In this document: one piece after another, positions 32,930 through 43,881 of the stretch
Numbering within the stretch: the stretch's first letter is position 1
Layout: every line of letters starts with the position of its first letter
Assembly (NCBI GenBank): GCA_963693315.1
Contig: OY856187.1
Location: forward strand, 423,948,429-424,012,428
Direction: 5' to 3'
DNA: 64,000 nucleotides
From: Diogma glabrata
Lineage: Eukaryota; Arthropoda; Insecta; Diptera; Cylindrotomidae
Translations under genes and position numbers: made by a program
The notes under the pieces: model-generated
The model's input: only the letters and a program-made list of their open reading frames with translations
What the model was told of the DNA's origin: nothing
Databases searched by the model: none

Positions 32930-33118
32930 TTACTTAATAAATAAAAATGCTCTTTCCACCGATGCGTTTGGTCCTGGTAAACCAAAAAGGAATTCTAATA
33001 AGTTTTGAAATTTCGGCATAAGCAATGCATTAATTATCAAAATGATTGAATATTTCGACCTATCATTGAACATGCTCAAATTGCTTTCCATTCCCCATTG
33101 ACAGCTTTTGATAATCAC
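32930..33118 (-). pseudogene. hAT transposase C-terminal dimerisation fragment
   Basis: The 62-codon frame ends FLFGLPGPNASVERAFLFIK. The LP...NASVER.F core matches the hAT C-terminal dimerisation motif. Everything N-terminal to it is missing, so the element is non-autonomous. It reads on the minus strand of the element bounded at 32606-33741. Confidence 0.75.
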
Positions 33119-33119
33119 A

Positions 33120-33565
33120 CACTGAAAAAAACATGTCCTATTTCCAATCGAAATGCAATTGTCTCAACCTCACCGTGCGGTCACATATGGCGAATCAAAC
33201 TACGAAATTGCTTCAACAACTCTACAATTATAAATCGATGAAGTTGAGACAACCACACGAAATATTTATGTGAAAATAAAATATAGTTCAATTAATCTCA
33301 AATACTTAAACTTTAAAATGAAAAATTCATGATATAAGGCCAAAGAAAATATTTTTCAGGGAAATAGTTATTATTTTTATTCAACTACTGTTATACTGAA
33401 TATAATACTTTATATTTTAAATAAACCTCATTTTGTTGTTAGGAAAATATTATCGTGTAGTTGTCCCAATCACAGTGAAATTGTTTGCAAATAATTTTTC
33501 TTTGCATGAATAATCAACTGCCAACTTCGAGATGAGGTTGTCATGAACTTCAATTTTTTTCAGTG
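33120..33565. mobile_element. MITE with CACTGAAAAAAA ends, nested in the hAT remnant
   Basis: Left end CACTGAAAAAAA (from 33120), right end TTTTTTCAGTG (to 33565). Further inside, GAGACAACC / GGTTGTC motifs are mirrored. No ORF. No unambiguous target duplication. Such ends are common in Tc1/mariner-derived MITEs of insects. Confidence 0.6.
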
Positions 33566-33749
33566 CAATACATATTTATTTTTCTAATTTCATTCATTCA
33601 TAAGTATGCGATATGATAAAAAGATGACAAAGATGCTCATTTTTGTAAAAAATGACAAAAAGATGGCATTATTTTAAAAGATGGCAATCGTTCGTAAAAG
33701 ATGACTGTTATCTTCAAAAGGTGACGACGTCTGGTCACCTTACTTGTAT

Positions 33750-35801
33750 GCAGTTCAATATACCACATTTTCGTTTCTTACCTATTTGCCTATAAACTAA
33801 ATTGGAGCTGCCATATTTGAATTGCAACTCGTACACCTTTAGTGCGTGCTTTCATATACGACTTTTTTTTCCCGCCAACTGCGCTTTCAATTCTCTAAAA
33901 ACGTTAAATTTGATAAATAGTTGTTATACAATCTCGCGCGTGCTACATGTCAAATTTGTGAAATTAGAGTTAAGGTACGGTAAGGTGAAACTCAACAAAA
34001 ATGGATTAAATTGTTAAAAATTAAAACAGGTAAGAGGAACTTCAGGACAGCTACTTCTACATGGTGTATCAGCGGAAAAAAAACAAAGTTGGTTGATCAT
34101 TCTGGATCTGTGAATGTAAAAGTGAAAACGATTCTGTTTGTACGCATCACCCAAAATATATTTTTAATTTTAATTAAAAATAGCGCAAAATCAATTTTTG
34201 TTAATATATTTTAACAACCAATATTTTTATATAAACTGTGGTAAATAGTGCTCCCATTTATTATTTGTAAAGCCTTATTGTTTGGGGAAATGAGAACAAA
34301 TTCACTGCAAATTCTTGTACGTTTAATAGCTGTACGTTTAGTAGGTACGATCAATAATTTAAAAACTACTTTTAAGGGCTTTTACCTAAATACCTCTTTT
34401 TTATAACGAAAGAATTGTCACTAAACTTGAAAAGATCGATTTTTAAAGTAAAATTACTTCACCTAAAATACGAGTAGAGCTCAAAGCTCGGATATTATCA
34501 AAACCCACTACTAGCTAGAGGAACTTTAAAAGGCAAAATAGAAACGGCAACTGTTTTTTGAATACTATATTTCAAAATTCCTAATTCAATTGTTTCGTTC
34601 TCATGAAAAAGCTAACTATAGATGTTAAACATATAAGATGTAGCCAGCAAAAGTATAGAAAATTTGTATTGTTTGTCAGTTTAGATTCTTTTACTATGTG
34701 ACATCAATCATTTTAGACATTTAGAAGAGGTTTTGCTGATTGTGTTTTTGCGTATTGACCTGTGCCATTGAGTGCGTTAACCTGAATTTAATGTCATTCC
34801 ATGCCTTCTTGAAGAAGAATATGGAGCAGCCTTTCTGGAATGGATTGCACCCTTAGCGAAACCAAGTCTGCTAAGCCGTTTTCAAAAGTAAACGTTGGTT
34901 CGCCGGGTAGATCTGATTAGTTTTGTTGCTACCAATCCTTAACCATATTGATAAGGGACGAGTGTAACACTTTCACTGTACAGATGTTAAAGTTTCGTGT
35001 ATTTTGTTTCAAATAAGTTAAGCCATGCCACCATGATTTTTTAACTTTTTTTGTTTTTCATATTATTGGACTTCAACCTTTTAACAATGTATCTTAAACG
35101 AACACCGTTTGTATATTAAAATTAAATTAAAACGATGTTTGTGTTTTTAATTATTAATAAATATTTTGAGCTATTCAAATTATTTAGACTTTAACAAATA
35201 ATGTCATCGACTAGACAACATAATTTATTTCTAAATTTCTTTTAAAATTCTATATACTCAAATAATATGAAAAATAGAAATGAAATGATCTCACTATTTT
35301 GCGTTCAAAAACAATAATTTAGACCCATCATAAAATATAAAGTTCATACGCGCAATCGCGATAATTGTACAAAAACAAAAATAACGTATTTAATGTGATT
35401 CAACAAAACAACAACAAACAGTAAATCTTAATTTTTATGCAGCCATTTGAATAACATTAAATTTCTGTTTCATATAATTGAAAAAAAATCTTAGCTGTTT
35501 CGTATTGGAATGAATGAGATAACTGGATTATGGTATTTTATAAAAACAGAAATGACGTGATTACTGTTAATACGGTTTATATCAAATGAAGTTTTTATTT
35601 TAGTTAAATATACTTACTGGTTCGTAAATAAAAAAAAAACTGTATTTTAATTTTTTTTATGATTTATTATTATTTATCTTATTATAGTATATCAGTCAGC
35701 TCAAATCATAAGGCCTTGAAATCCAAAAATTTTTGGATCAAAACTACAACAATTCATGCGCACCAGTTGTATATTTATTAACTAAACACTGCAACAGCCA
35801 A
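33750..35801. other. Intergenic stretch, nothing recognised
   Basis: AT-rich sequence with short open frames at 33802-34214 lacking recognisable motifs. A somewhat less AT-rich patch at 34720-34930 could be the edge of a decayed element, but no protein similarity was evident in any frame. Confidence 0.4.
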
Positions 35802-36460
35802 GNNNNNNNNNNNNNNNNNNNNNNNNNNNNNNNNNNNNNNNNNNNNNNNNNNNNNNNNNNNNNNNNNNNNNNNNNNNNNNNNNNNNNNNNNNNNNNNNNN
35901 NNNNNNNNNNNNNNNNNNNNNNNNNNNNNNNNNNNNNNNNNNNNNNNNNNNNNNNNNNNNNNNNNNNNNNNNNNNNNNNNNNNNNNNNNNNNNNNNNNNN
36001 NNAGCCCTTTCTACATGACCAAACCATCTAATCCGATAGGATTTAATGAATCTGATTACATCGCAGCCTCCAAGAAGCTGTCTGATTTCATGATTCATTC
36101 GGATTCTATACTGATTTTCAGCAACATTACAGGAACCATAAATTGTTCGTATGACCTTCCTCTCGAATGTTGATAAAATTCTACAGTCGAAGGAAGTCAG
36201 TGCCCAGCATTCACTTTCAAATGTAAGCACAGGTCGGATTAATGCTTTGTAAACTGTGAGTTTACACGACCGCGAAAGATGTTTTAATCGCAGAAGTTTT
36301 GAGTATGCGTAGAAAACTCTGTATGCGGCAGAGACACGAGCATTAATATCTGCCTGCATGTCATTTGACGATATTATTACAGACCAGAGCTATTTGATGT
36401 TTTCCACGCGTTCTACTCCATAGTCGCCAGTATCTAGGCTTACCACCTTTGAATTTTTCC
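35802..36460 (-). mobile_element. RTE-like LINE, second copy, cut by assembly gap
   Basis: From 36360 downwards the minus strand reads MQADINARVSAAYRVFYAYS and further HLSRSCKLTVYKALIRPVLT and IRWFGHVER, the same protein region as 7537-7880. It extends further 5' than that copy, to about 36460 (VVSLDTGDYGVERVENIK, then a stop), so it is a separate, less truncated insertion. The 3' end falls in a run of 200 N (35803-36002). Confidence 0.85.
35803..36002. other. Assembly gap (200 N)
   Basis: Exactly 200 N. It hides the 3' end of the LINE copy, where the related copy at 8090 carries an (AG)n microsatellite; a repeat of that kind could explain the gap. True length is unknown. Confidence 1.
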
Positions 36461-36518
36461 AAAAGCGTATACATATATATTTTGAAATAAAATAATTAAA
36501 AGAATTTATTTCAGCGAT

Positions 36519-36680
36519 ATGGCTCCAATAAGGGAGCTAAGCCAATTAAATAAAAAAAAAATTATAGTAAAGCCAGTAAAGCCATGTAACTGTGGGTCTT
36601 CACATAACATCTACAATCGAGTTATACAAGAAATCACACGTGAAGACTCTATCAATGTCATTTTTTTTTTTTTTTTTTTA
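36519..36680 (+). pseudogene. Short ORF truncated by LINE poly(A), identity unknown
   Basis: After a TTTATTTCAG acceptor-like sequence the frame reads MAPIRELSQLNKKKIIVKPV, then KPCNCGSSHNIYNRVIQ and EITREDSINV before running into the poly(T) at 36661, which is the poly(A) tail of the minus-strand LINE. A CNCGSSH cluster is visible. I do not recognise the protein. It may be the remnant of a gene or transposon ORF interrupted by the LINE. Confidence 0.3.
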
Positions 36681-39600
36681 TTAATTAGTTAGACATGTTT
36701 AGCACACTAAATATGAAATATTCATTATTTAGACTCTTTGAATATCCGAAGATACCATGTCAACTATAAAGGAATGGAAGGAATGGGGATATAGGGATAA
36801 CTATACTAATTTTTTTAAATGATAATGGACATTTTCTTTAAATGCCTGAGGAGAAAATTCATCGGGAAATACAGAGGAGGGCAATGAGTTCCATAATTTG
36901 GCCACTCTATTGAAATAGTCGTTTTGGAAGGACACAGTTCTACAACGAGGTATTTGTACAACAAATGGATGGGATAACTCGGCAGCTCTTGTTTGTCGAT
37001 TATACTGCGCACACGATGGAAGAATATTTTGAATTTCCTTAGAGGAGAATTCGCTAAAGTTATATTTATAGTTTTTTGACAATTCAGCTACATTTCTTCT
37101 GTGCTGGAGTGAATCAAGCTGGTCCGTTAGTTCGGTATTACCAATCAACCGTATTGCTTTTCTCTGTACAGAGTCTAAACAATTTATTGTTGACTGACAA
37201 GCACCTCCCCAAACATGACAGCAGTACTCCATACATGGACGAATAAAGGACTTGAAGATTAGCAAAATTTGCTCGGGATTGAAATACTTTTTACATCGAC
37301 TCAAGAATCCTAATTTTTGCATTGCAGATTTAGCGAGGTTGAACACATGTTTATTCCATTTCAGGTTATTTTGAATATCCACTCCAAGAAGTCTAACTGA
37401 TTCAACCTCACGCAATTCCTCTTGGTTTATTTTAATAGGAAAATTTTTATGTCGCTCCATTCGTGAAAGACGGCATAATTTGGTTTTGGTTGGATTAAAT
37501 GAAACGAGATTACGATCACCCCATTCCATTATACGCTCCAGATCTTTGTTGATGGAATCAATTAGCAACTCTCTATCAGTGGTAACTGCAGTATGAGATC
37601 GAAATTTAGGAGATGCATGTGATGCATGTAATGTGCTGTCATCAGCAAAACTATGGATTGGGTGCACTGTGGAAATAAGTAAGTCATTAATGTATAGAAG
37701 AAACAAGGTTGGTGAGAGTGCCGAACCTTGGGAACCCCAGCATTGGTTGTGAAAATATTGGATGTGATACCATCTAAATTAACATGAAATTGGCGACCTG
37801 TAAGAAAACTATGAATCCATGAGACAGTAAGATGGTCTATGCCATAAGATTTTAATTTAGCTATAAGATTTTTATGCCACACTTTATCAAATGCTTTAGA
37901 AATGTCAAGTGAAATACTGAATGTTTCACCGTGGTTTTCCAGCGATTTGTTCCAGAGATGGGATACGTAGGCTAACAGATCACCTGTTGCATGACTTCTA
38001 CGAAAACCATACTGCTTATCATCAATAATTTGCGACATTTAGAAATAATCTATCAAATTGTAGTTAACATATTTTTCAAATGTTTTAGCTAAAACCGACA
38101 GAATTGCAATTGGTCTATAATTGTTAGGGTCTATCTTACTGCCTTTCTTTGATATGGGTTGAACGCTGGCCAGCTTCCAAGAATCGGGAAATATTCCGGT
38201 TTTATAAGATAAATAGAAAATTTTTGTTAAAATTGGAGCTAGTTGCCTAGCAAAGTTTTTAAGAATGAGGGGTGGAATACCGTCTGGGCCAGCAGATTTG
38301 TTGATATTGATAGAAAGAAGCATTTTCCGTACAATATTGCAACGAAAAATAATTGGTTTCATTTTCGTTACAACTGGGGGAATGAGTGTAGGAGAATGGG
38401 GGGGTTCAACTATGTTTGAGTTTTCTGCGAAAATACGACCCAATAGATCCGCTTTCTCTTTCGAGTCGCTCACGGGAATGTCATTCAGAACTAAGGTTGG
38501 AATAGAGGATCGAGTAAAATTGCTCTGGACTGATTTAACTGCCTGAAAGAAACTACGTGAGCCAGATGGGTGCTCGGCGAATTTCTTTGCTTTCTTCTGG
38601 ATAAACGCGTCTTTGTCCAAGTCTATTTTGAATTTACTAATATTTCTGGCTTTCTTATAGGCGCTATGGGTTTCAGGTGTTTTATTAGCGTTATACGTCT
38701 TGAATGCTTTGCGTTTATTCCTCACTGCCTCATCAACATCCCGTGTGAACCAAGGCTCAGTTTTAGGAGTGATTAATCGATTTGGAATAAACCGCCGCAT
38801 TCCTTCTTTTATGATTTCAGAAATTCTTATTACCGATGTGCTAGGATCTTGATCAACACAACAAATAGTTTTCCAAGGTGTTTCGTCATAAAAGTTTCTC
38901 AGTCCCTCCCAGTCAGCGCGTTTATAGTTCCAAACCCGGCGAGGATTTGCTTTAATTTGTGTCGGTGATGTAAATTGCACTATTGCTGATATTAGTAAAT
39001 GGTCTGATGTTCCGAGGGGTTGTTCAACTTTTGTCTTCGTAGTATCTGGTTCGTTTGTCAAAAACAGATCCAGCAAATTATTGTTATGATGTGAATTGTC
39101 TGCGATTCTAGTGGGACACTCTATCATTTGCGTCAAACCGTGATAATCTGCGAGTATCAGTTCGGCTTGTCTTCCTACGTCGTCAGTGCGCGATGAATAC
39201 TTAAGCCATTCTTTATTATGAATATTAAAGTCTCCAAGAATGGCCAGTCTTGCTTTGGGGTAGTCCGTGGTAATCTTGTCTAGATTAGCCGATATTTGAT
39301 CGAAAAAGGGACATCCTGGGGAGAATTTGGGGATCTATATAATCCTATTATAAACATAGTTTCATCAACACCTGAGATCTTCAGTGCTATAGAATTATGG
39401 TGCTTAGAGTTCAACTCGTAGGCCTTAATTCTCATACATGAAAGTGAATCTCGAACAAATACACAGACACCATGCTTGTTATAAAAGGAATGTTCCAATT
39501 CGTAACTAGGTATCCGGTATTTGTCGGGATCCAACTTCGATGCTTTGCCACTAACAATTGTTTCGGTAAGAAACAATATGTCAGGTTTATTTTTTTCGAT

Positions 39601-39800
39601 GTAGTGATGAACCTCGTTTAGATTCGAATTGAGACCTCTTGTTGGTTCACTCTGCGGCCATTTTGTTGAGACAAAGACTTACCCTTTGATATTGCAGGCA
39701 TAGCTACTGAAATTCGGCCAGGCCTAAATTTCAACACTAAACAGTACAAAAGAAACTGGGTATCTGTGTCACAAAAACACGGTAGCAGATTTCATGCAAC
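36661..39800 (-). mobile_element. Jockey/CR1-type LINE, almost intact ORF2
   Basis: The poly(A) tail (poly(T) on the plus strand, 36661-36679) marks the 3' end. Reading 5' to 3' on the minus strand, the ORF2 covers endonuclease (SNLNEVHHYIEKNKPDILFL near 39590, GDFNIHNKEWL near 39230, GTSDHLLIS near 39010), RT and C-terminus. Only a few lesions separate it from one continuous frame. An ORF1 was not found and the 5' end is placed only approximately. Confidence 0.8.
36801..39690 (-). pseudogene. LINE ORF2: endonuclease and reverse transcriptase with few lesions
   Basis: Parts: 39280-39690 (endonuclease, with FLTETI), then a shift to the frame of PGCPFFDQISANLDK continuing through 38039-39136 (WNYKRADWEGLRNFYDETPW, SAGPDGIPPLILKNFA, NYRPIAILSVLAKTFEKYV), an in-frame TAA at 38039-38041, then 37562-38038 (YGFRRSHATGDLL, ISLDISKAFDKVW), a 1-nt deletion in a C run at about 37729 within the GVPQGS block, then 36801-37706 with HSFADDSTLHAS (catalytic FADD) and the C-terminal FIRPCMEYCCHVWGG region. 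Catalytic residues of RT are present. One stop and two frameshifts are the only breaks I see, so the copy is young; sequencing error could account for the homopolymer one. Confidence 0.8.
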
Positions 39801-40125
39801 AGTAGCACGATAAGAGAAAAGCAAAAAAAAAAAAATGGGGACACAAAATACACTAACAAAATTGACGAGCACAAATAAAGGGTTAAATTCGAAATTCCTA
39901 ACTTTTGTCAAAAAAAAACATTTCACAATCAACCAACTGACACTTTCCAACTCCCAAAATAAGTCCGAGGTGGGAGGAGCTAGATCATGTCACAAAACTT
40001 CAAATAAAAAAAAAAACCCAGGCAATCCAAAAAAATCAATAACAACTAAAACAAAATTTTTGGGTTTCTATTACCAAGACAAATGCTTTAAAATAATAAA
40101 TATATTTATTACATCAAAGCAATAA

Positions 40126-40806
40126 AAGGTAAAATTTTACCTGCCTACCTCTTGGCAATAGTGAACACAAAATACCAAATAATTTTTTAATAAAGAACAA
40201 TCTCACCAATTATATAATTGTACGCGTCCGTTCTTCAACACTTTTATTTTTCATAAACATTAACACAAACACTATAACACTTATTTACTTATTAGCTACT
40301 ACACTTACTAACACTAATTAACCCTTATAACACTATTACTTATCTATTTTCGATTATTATGTTTTTTGTTCTTTTTATTTTAAAATTTAGGAGACGTCGA
40401 CTCGTCTGACTCCGAATGATGAAATGATGAGTCATAACATGAGTCATAACATTTTTCATGATATTTTTTTCTACAAGAATTGCAGAAAAAAATATCAGTA
40501 TGATTTTATGAAAATTCAAAACAAAATATGGCGATTTGATTTTGTTTATCTTCAAAGATTTAAAATTCAAAGCAAATTTTATATAATATTTATATTTAAA
40601 ATTCGTAGAAGTTTTGTGAATACATAGATATAATAAAATTATGGAAGAAACCAAAAGAGTAGTTAAACTTTTGCAAACAAACAAAAACGATGTTTTATAT
40701 CTGTCAAAATCTATCAGTATGTTATTTTGTAACATCAACAGCCATCTGTGATACTTCTGTTGCATTGTTATCAATATCATTAGGCGCGTTCCGTTGAAAA
40801 TCAAAC
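40126..40806. other. Spacer between LINE fragments
   Basis: AT-rich sequence. No gene recognised; a 154-codon minus frame at 40340-40804 lacks motifs and has a composition typical of AT-rich non-coding DNA. Confidence 0.4.
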
Positions 40807-42060
40807 TTACTCAAATTTGCTTTGATCTATAAAAATTTCCGTATTTCTGAAAATAACTGAATAACTAGGTATGTTCCTAGATGTTGTTAATTCTTTAGTT
40901 TTGCCGGTGTTGATGCATAATCCAAGTCGTTTAGCATTTCTTTCAAGCTGAGAGAGACTAATAAATCTTGTTCTACGTCCGAGAAGCACAATATCATCTG
41001 CGTAGCCAAGAACTTGACTAGATTTGTTAAATATGCAGTTTTGTGACTCAATGCGTCTTTTTCTTATCGCGTACTCAAGCGCCAAATTAAATAGTGCGGA
41101 CGCGAGTGCATCACCTTGTCGAACACCTGATGTTATATCGAAAGGATCAGAAACTGGCCCTTCGATTACTATTCTACAATTTGATCCCGATGTTGTGAGT
41201 TTGCACAGAGAAATAAGTTTTTCTGGGATACCAAGGCATATGAGTGCGGACCAAAGGTTGTCGCGGATGATGCTATCATATGCTTGCTTGAAATCAACGT
41301 AGAGCTGGTGAATGCTGATGTTGTAATCCTAACACTTTTCCAGAATCATCCTTAAGGTAAAACATTGATCTGTGGTTGAGCGGTTGGACGAAAACCACAC
41401 TGATAGTCACCGATGAAAGATTCGGCGAACGGGATGAGTCGAGCAAGTACAACATTAGCCAATATTTTATATGCAGTGTTCAACAGTGCAGCAATGCCAC
41501 GATAATTCGCAAACTTTATACGGTCACCTTTCTTATGTAGTGGAACAATGAGAGCTGTTTTCCATTCAGCAGATAGTTCTTCTTGGTCCCAGATTGCAAG
41601 AATCAGATCGTTTATACGTGAGACCAGAGCTGCTCCTCCATTTTTAAATAGTTCTGCAGAATTCCATCGTTACCTGGTGATTTGCCATTTTTTAGTTTTT
41701 TGATGGCAGCTTTCACTTCTTCTATTGTTGGGTAAGGGACAAAAATCTCCTCACTTGACGGAGCAAATGCTCAAATAGGATGGACTTCATTCGTCCTATT
41801 CAGTAGGTCTGGAAAGTGGGATCGCCACACTGCCAGCACATCACGTTCACTTGTTATAAGTTCATTATTTTGATTTTTGATGGCTGTAGATCTTGGGTGG
41901 AAATCTTTGTCCGATTCTGTGCATTGGCAAAGCACTCTTTCGAATTTCCATTGGCCGCATGTTGGTTGATGTTTTCGATACAGCTCTTCATGTGTTCGCG
42001 TTTCTTTTTACGTAGAAGTCTACTCTGCTCCTTTTAACATCACCACCTAATTCTGTTAGC
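40807..42060 (-). mobile_element. RTE-like LINE fragment with RT catalytic motif
   Basis: 40807-41085 reads LEYAIRKRRIESQNCIF and SSQVLGYADDIVLLGRRTRF, then LGLCINTGKTKELTTSRNIP, an RT palm with YADD. Upstream, several frames give AAIKKLKNGKSPGNDGI near 41700, with multiple frameshifts. The end QSKFE at 40807 abuts the position where the 36460 copy starts (FKVVSLDTGDYG), so both may belong to the family also seen at 7499-8102. Endonuclease is absent and the copy is dead. Confidence 0.75.
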
Positions 42061-42302
42061 GTTACCCAGATAGCACGACGTGGACGTAGAATTTCGGATT
42101 TTCGCTACCCAGAGCTTTCGCTACTCATTACCTATATTATATTACCACTTAGATTATTTAAGCCTTAATTTTGTTTTTACCAATGAATTGGATTTTTAAA
42201 ATCATCATTAAAAAAGTGTCAAAAGCGGTTAATTCGATTTTTAAGCTGACAACTTCTTTGGAATCTGAAGAAATTTTAAAGATAATGTTATTTACTATTC
42301 TC

Positions 42303-42746
42303 TATAACAATACCTATTTAGTCAACGTTTGCACCCTCAATCTAAGTCATGAAATATTCTTTGATGGTGGCATATTTATATATAACTTTATATGAGGGCT
42401 TTAATCATTAAGGAAGACAGTGCGGCACATGATCGAGAAATATGCAACTAGCTGGATTATTGGTAATCCAATTTTTATTTTGTTTCTGTATTTTCTTTAA
42501 AAAGAAGTTGTCTTTTGCCTCTTGGTTTATTTTTATTTTTTCCATCCATGAAATATTCGCCTATGTCATATTATTTTATGTGATAGGATTTATTGTTATG
42601 TTATGCTTCAAAATAAAAAGAAATAAAAAAATGGCGTCCATAAACACTTCAGAACGCATGTTGTTGTGGTACCTAGGTCTTAAAAGGTTTTATGTGTTGT
42701 TGTAACACATATTATAATGCCTACAACATAACACACTTTATTTAAA
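42303..42746 (-). repeat. Family A repeat, partial diverged copy, inverted
   Basis: Contains the inverted landmarks GTCAACGTTTGCACCCTCAA, GAGGGCTTTAATCATTAAGG, CTAGCTGGATTATTGG, GTCCATAAACACTTCAGAAC and the end CATAACACACTTTATTT. The CCATGCG-end third is missing. It is more diverged than the other copies. Confidence 0.65.
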
Positions 42747-43881
42747 AAAGTAATGTAATCTTTGGTATTCCATAGTTTATGCGACAACAACGAATTAGTT
42801 TTCAAAATCTCAAGCATATTGTCACATTCAACCTTAATTCGAATTGACCTTACTCTCAATTCGATGAACGTAATTGCCAAACCGCTTTCTGGATTCGATC
42901 ACTGATTATTAAGCAAAACCCCAGATTTTATTAAGTATTCCATACCGCTATTGTTCCACAACAACAGGAAAATAATACAGCAATCAATATTTCTATCTAG
43001 AATATTTTTCCAACAGCTTCAGAAACTCCAACGGTTGGTTGTAGAAATTTGCAATATAAACAAAGCGTCCAAAATAATACATAAAATTTCTATTAAATGA
43101 GACTAAAATCTTTATTCACAATTAAAATAAAACTTCTATTTACACTTTTTATGTTTTCGATATAACGTTTTGTTTACAATTAATTAATTTAATATTATTG
43201 CATTCCACTTAAACTGTTAACACTATCGCAGTCTAATTCAGATTAAAAGGACATTATTGTAGTCTATTTACAACTAATTCTCATTCTACAAAAGGAATTT
43301 GTTATATATAATTCTGCTTAATTTCTCGTATGTTCTAGGAAAATCTATTCTTTACAAAGAAAGTTCCAGAAATCTACGTAATTATAATGGATATATTTTA
43401 TTTTTTGTTTCTAGCCTTTTTCTTAGAAACAATGTGACGTAGATTTTATTTTTGAAATATTGTATAAGGGAAATTGAGGTTGAAGACAATATTGTTTTGT
43501 ATTTCATTGCGATTATGTAGAATCGTAAGAATATCTTTGGTTCGATAGAGATGATTTCTTACAAAAGGTTATCTTATCCAATCGTTATTACTTAAATTAA
43601 AGATGGGTTGGTCTTTAATTTTGCTTTGCAAGACAAGATACGTATATCAGAAAATATGACAAAATGTTCAATCTGGTTGCAACAAGCGAATATTTTGTTC
43701 TCTACCAATGACATCTGATATATTTCTTCCTATTTAAGAGATATTACAACCAAAAACTACTAATAAATGTTAGCGTAATTTTCAAATGCAAATGTAAATT
43801 AGTTTTTGATTTATTTTTACTCTAGATAATTTCTTTAAAAAGTAACATATTTGTGAATTAAGTGCTTCGTAATCAGTCTAT
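42747..43881. other. Spacer downstream of allantoinase
   Basis: AT-rich sequence including the presumed 3' UTR of allantoinase (minus strand). No gene, RNA or repeat recognised. Confidence 0.4.

Larger units (their letters stand above)
32606..33741. mobile_element. hAT transposon remnant with 8-bp TSD
   Basis: Terminal inverted repeats TAAGGTGACCAGA (left) and TCTGGTCACCTT (right) are flanked by the identical 8-bp ACTTGTAT (32598-32605 and 33742-33749), the hallmark of hAT insertion. The interior keeps only a transposase C-terminal scrap at 32930-33118 and is itself interrupted by another inverted-repeat element (33120-33565). It borders the presumed CREB promoter region. Confidence 0.9.

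Noticed and set aside
38265..38776. Plus-strand ORFs opposite the LINE
   Set aside because: Antisense shadows of the LINE reverse transcriptase frame.
40340..40804. 154-codon minus-strand ORF
   Set aside because: Composition is that of AT-rich non-coding DNA (Ile/Lys/Asn/Phe) with no domain; it continues from a dead LINE fragment.
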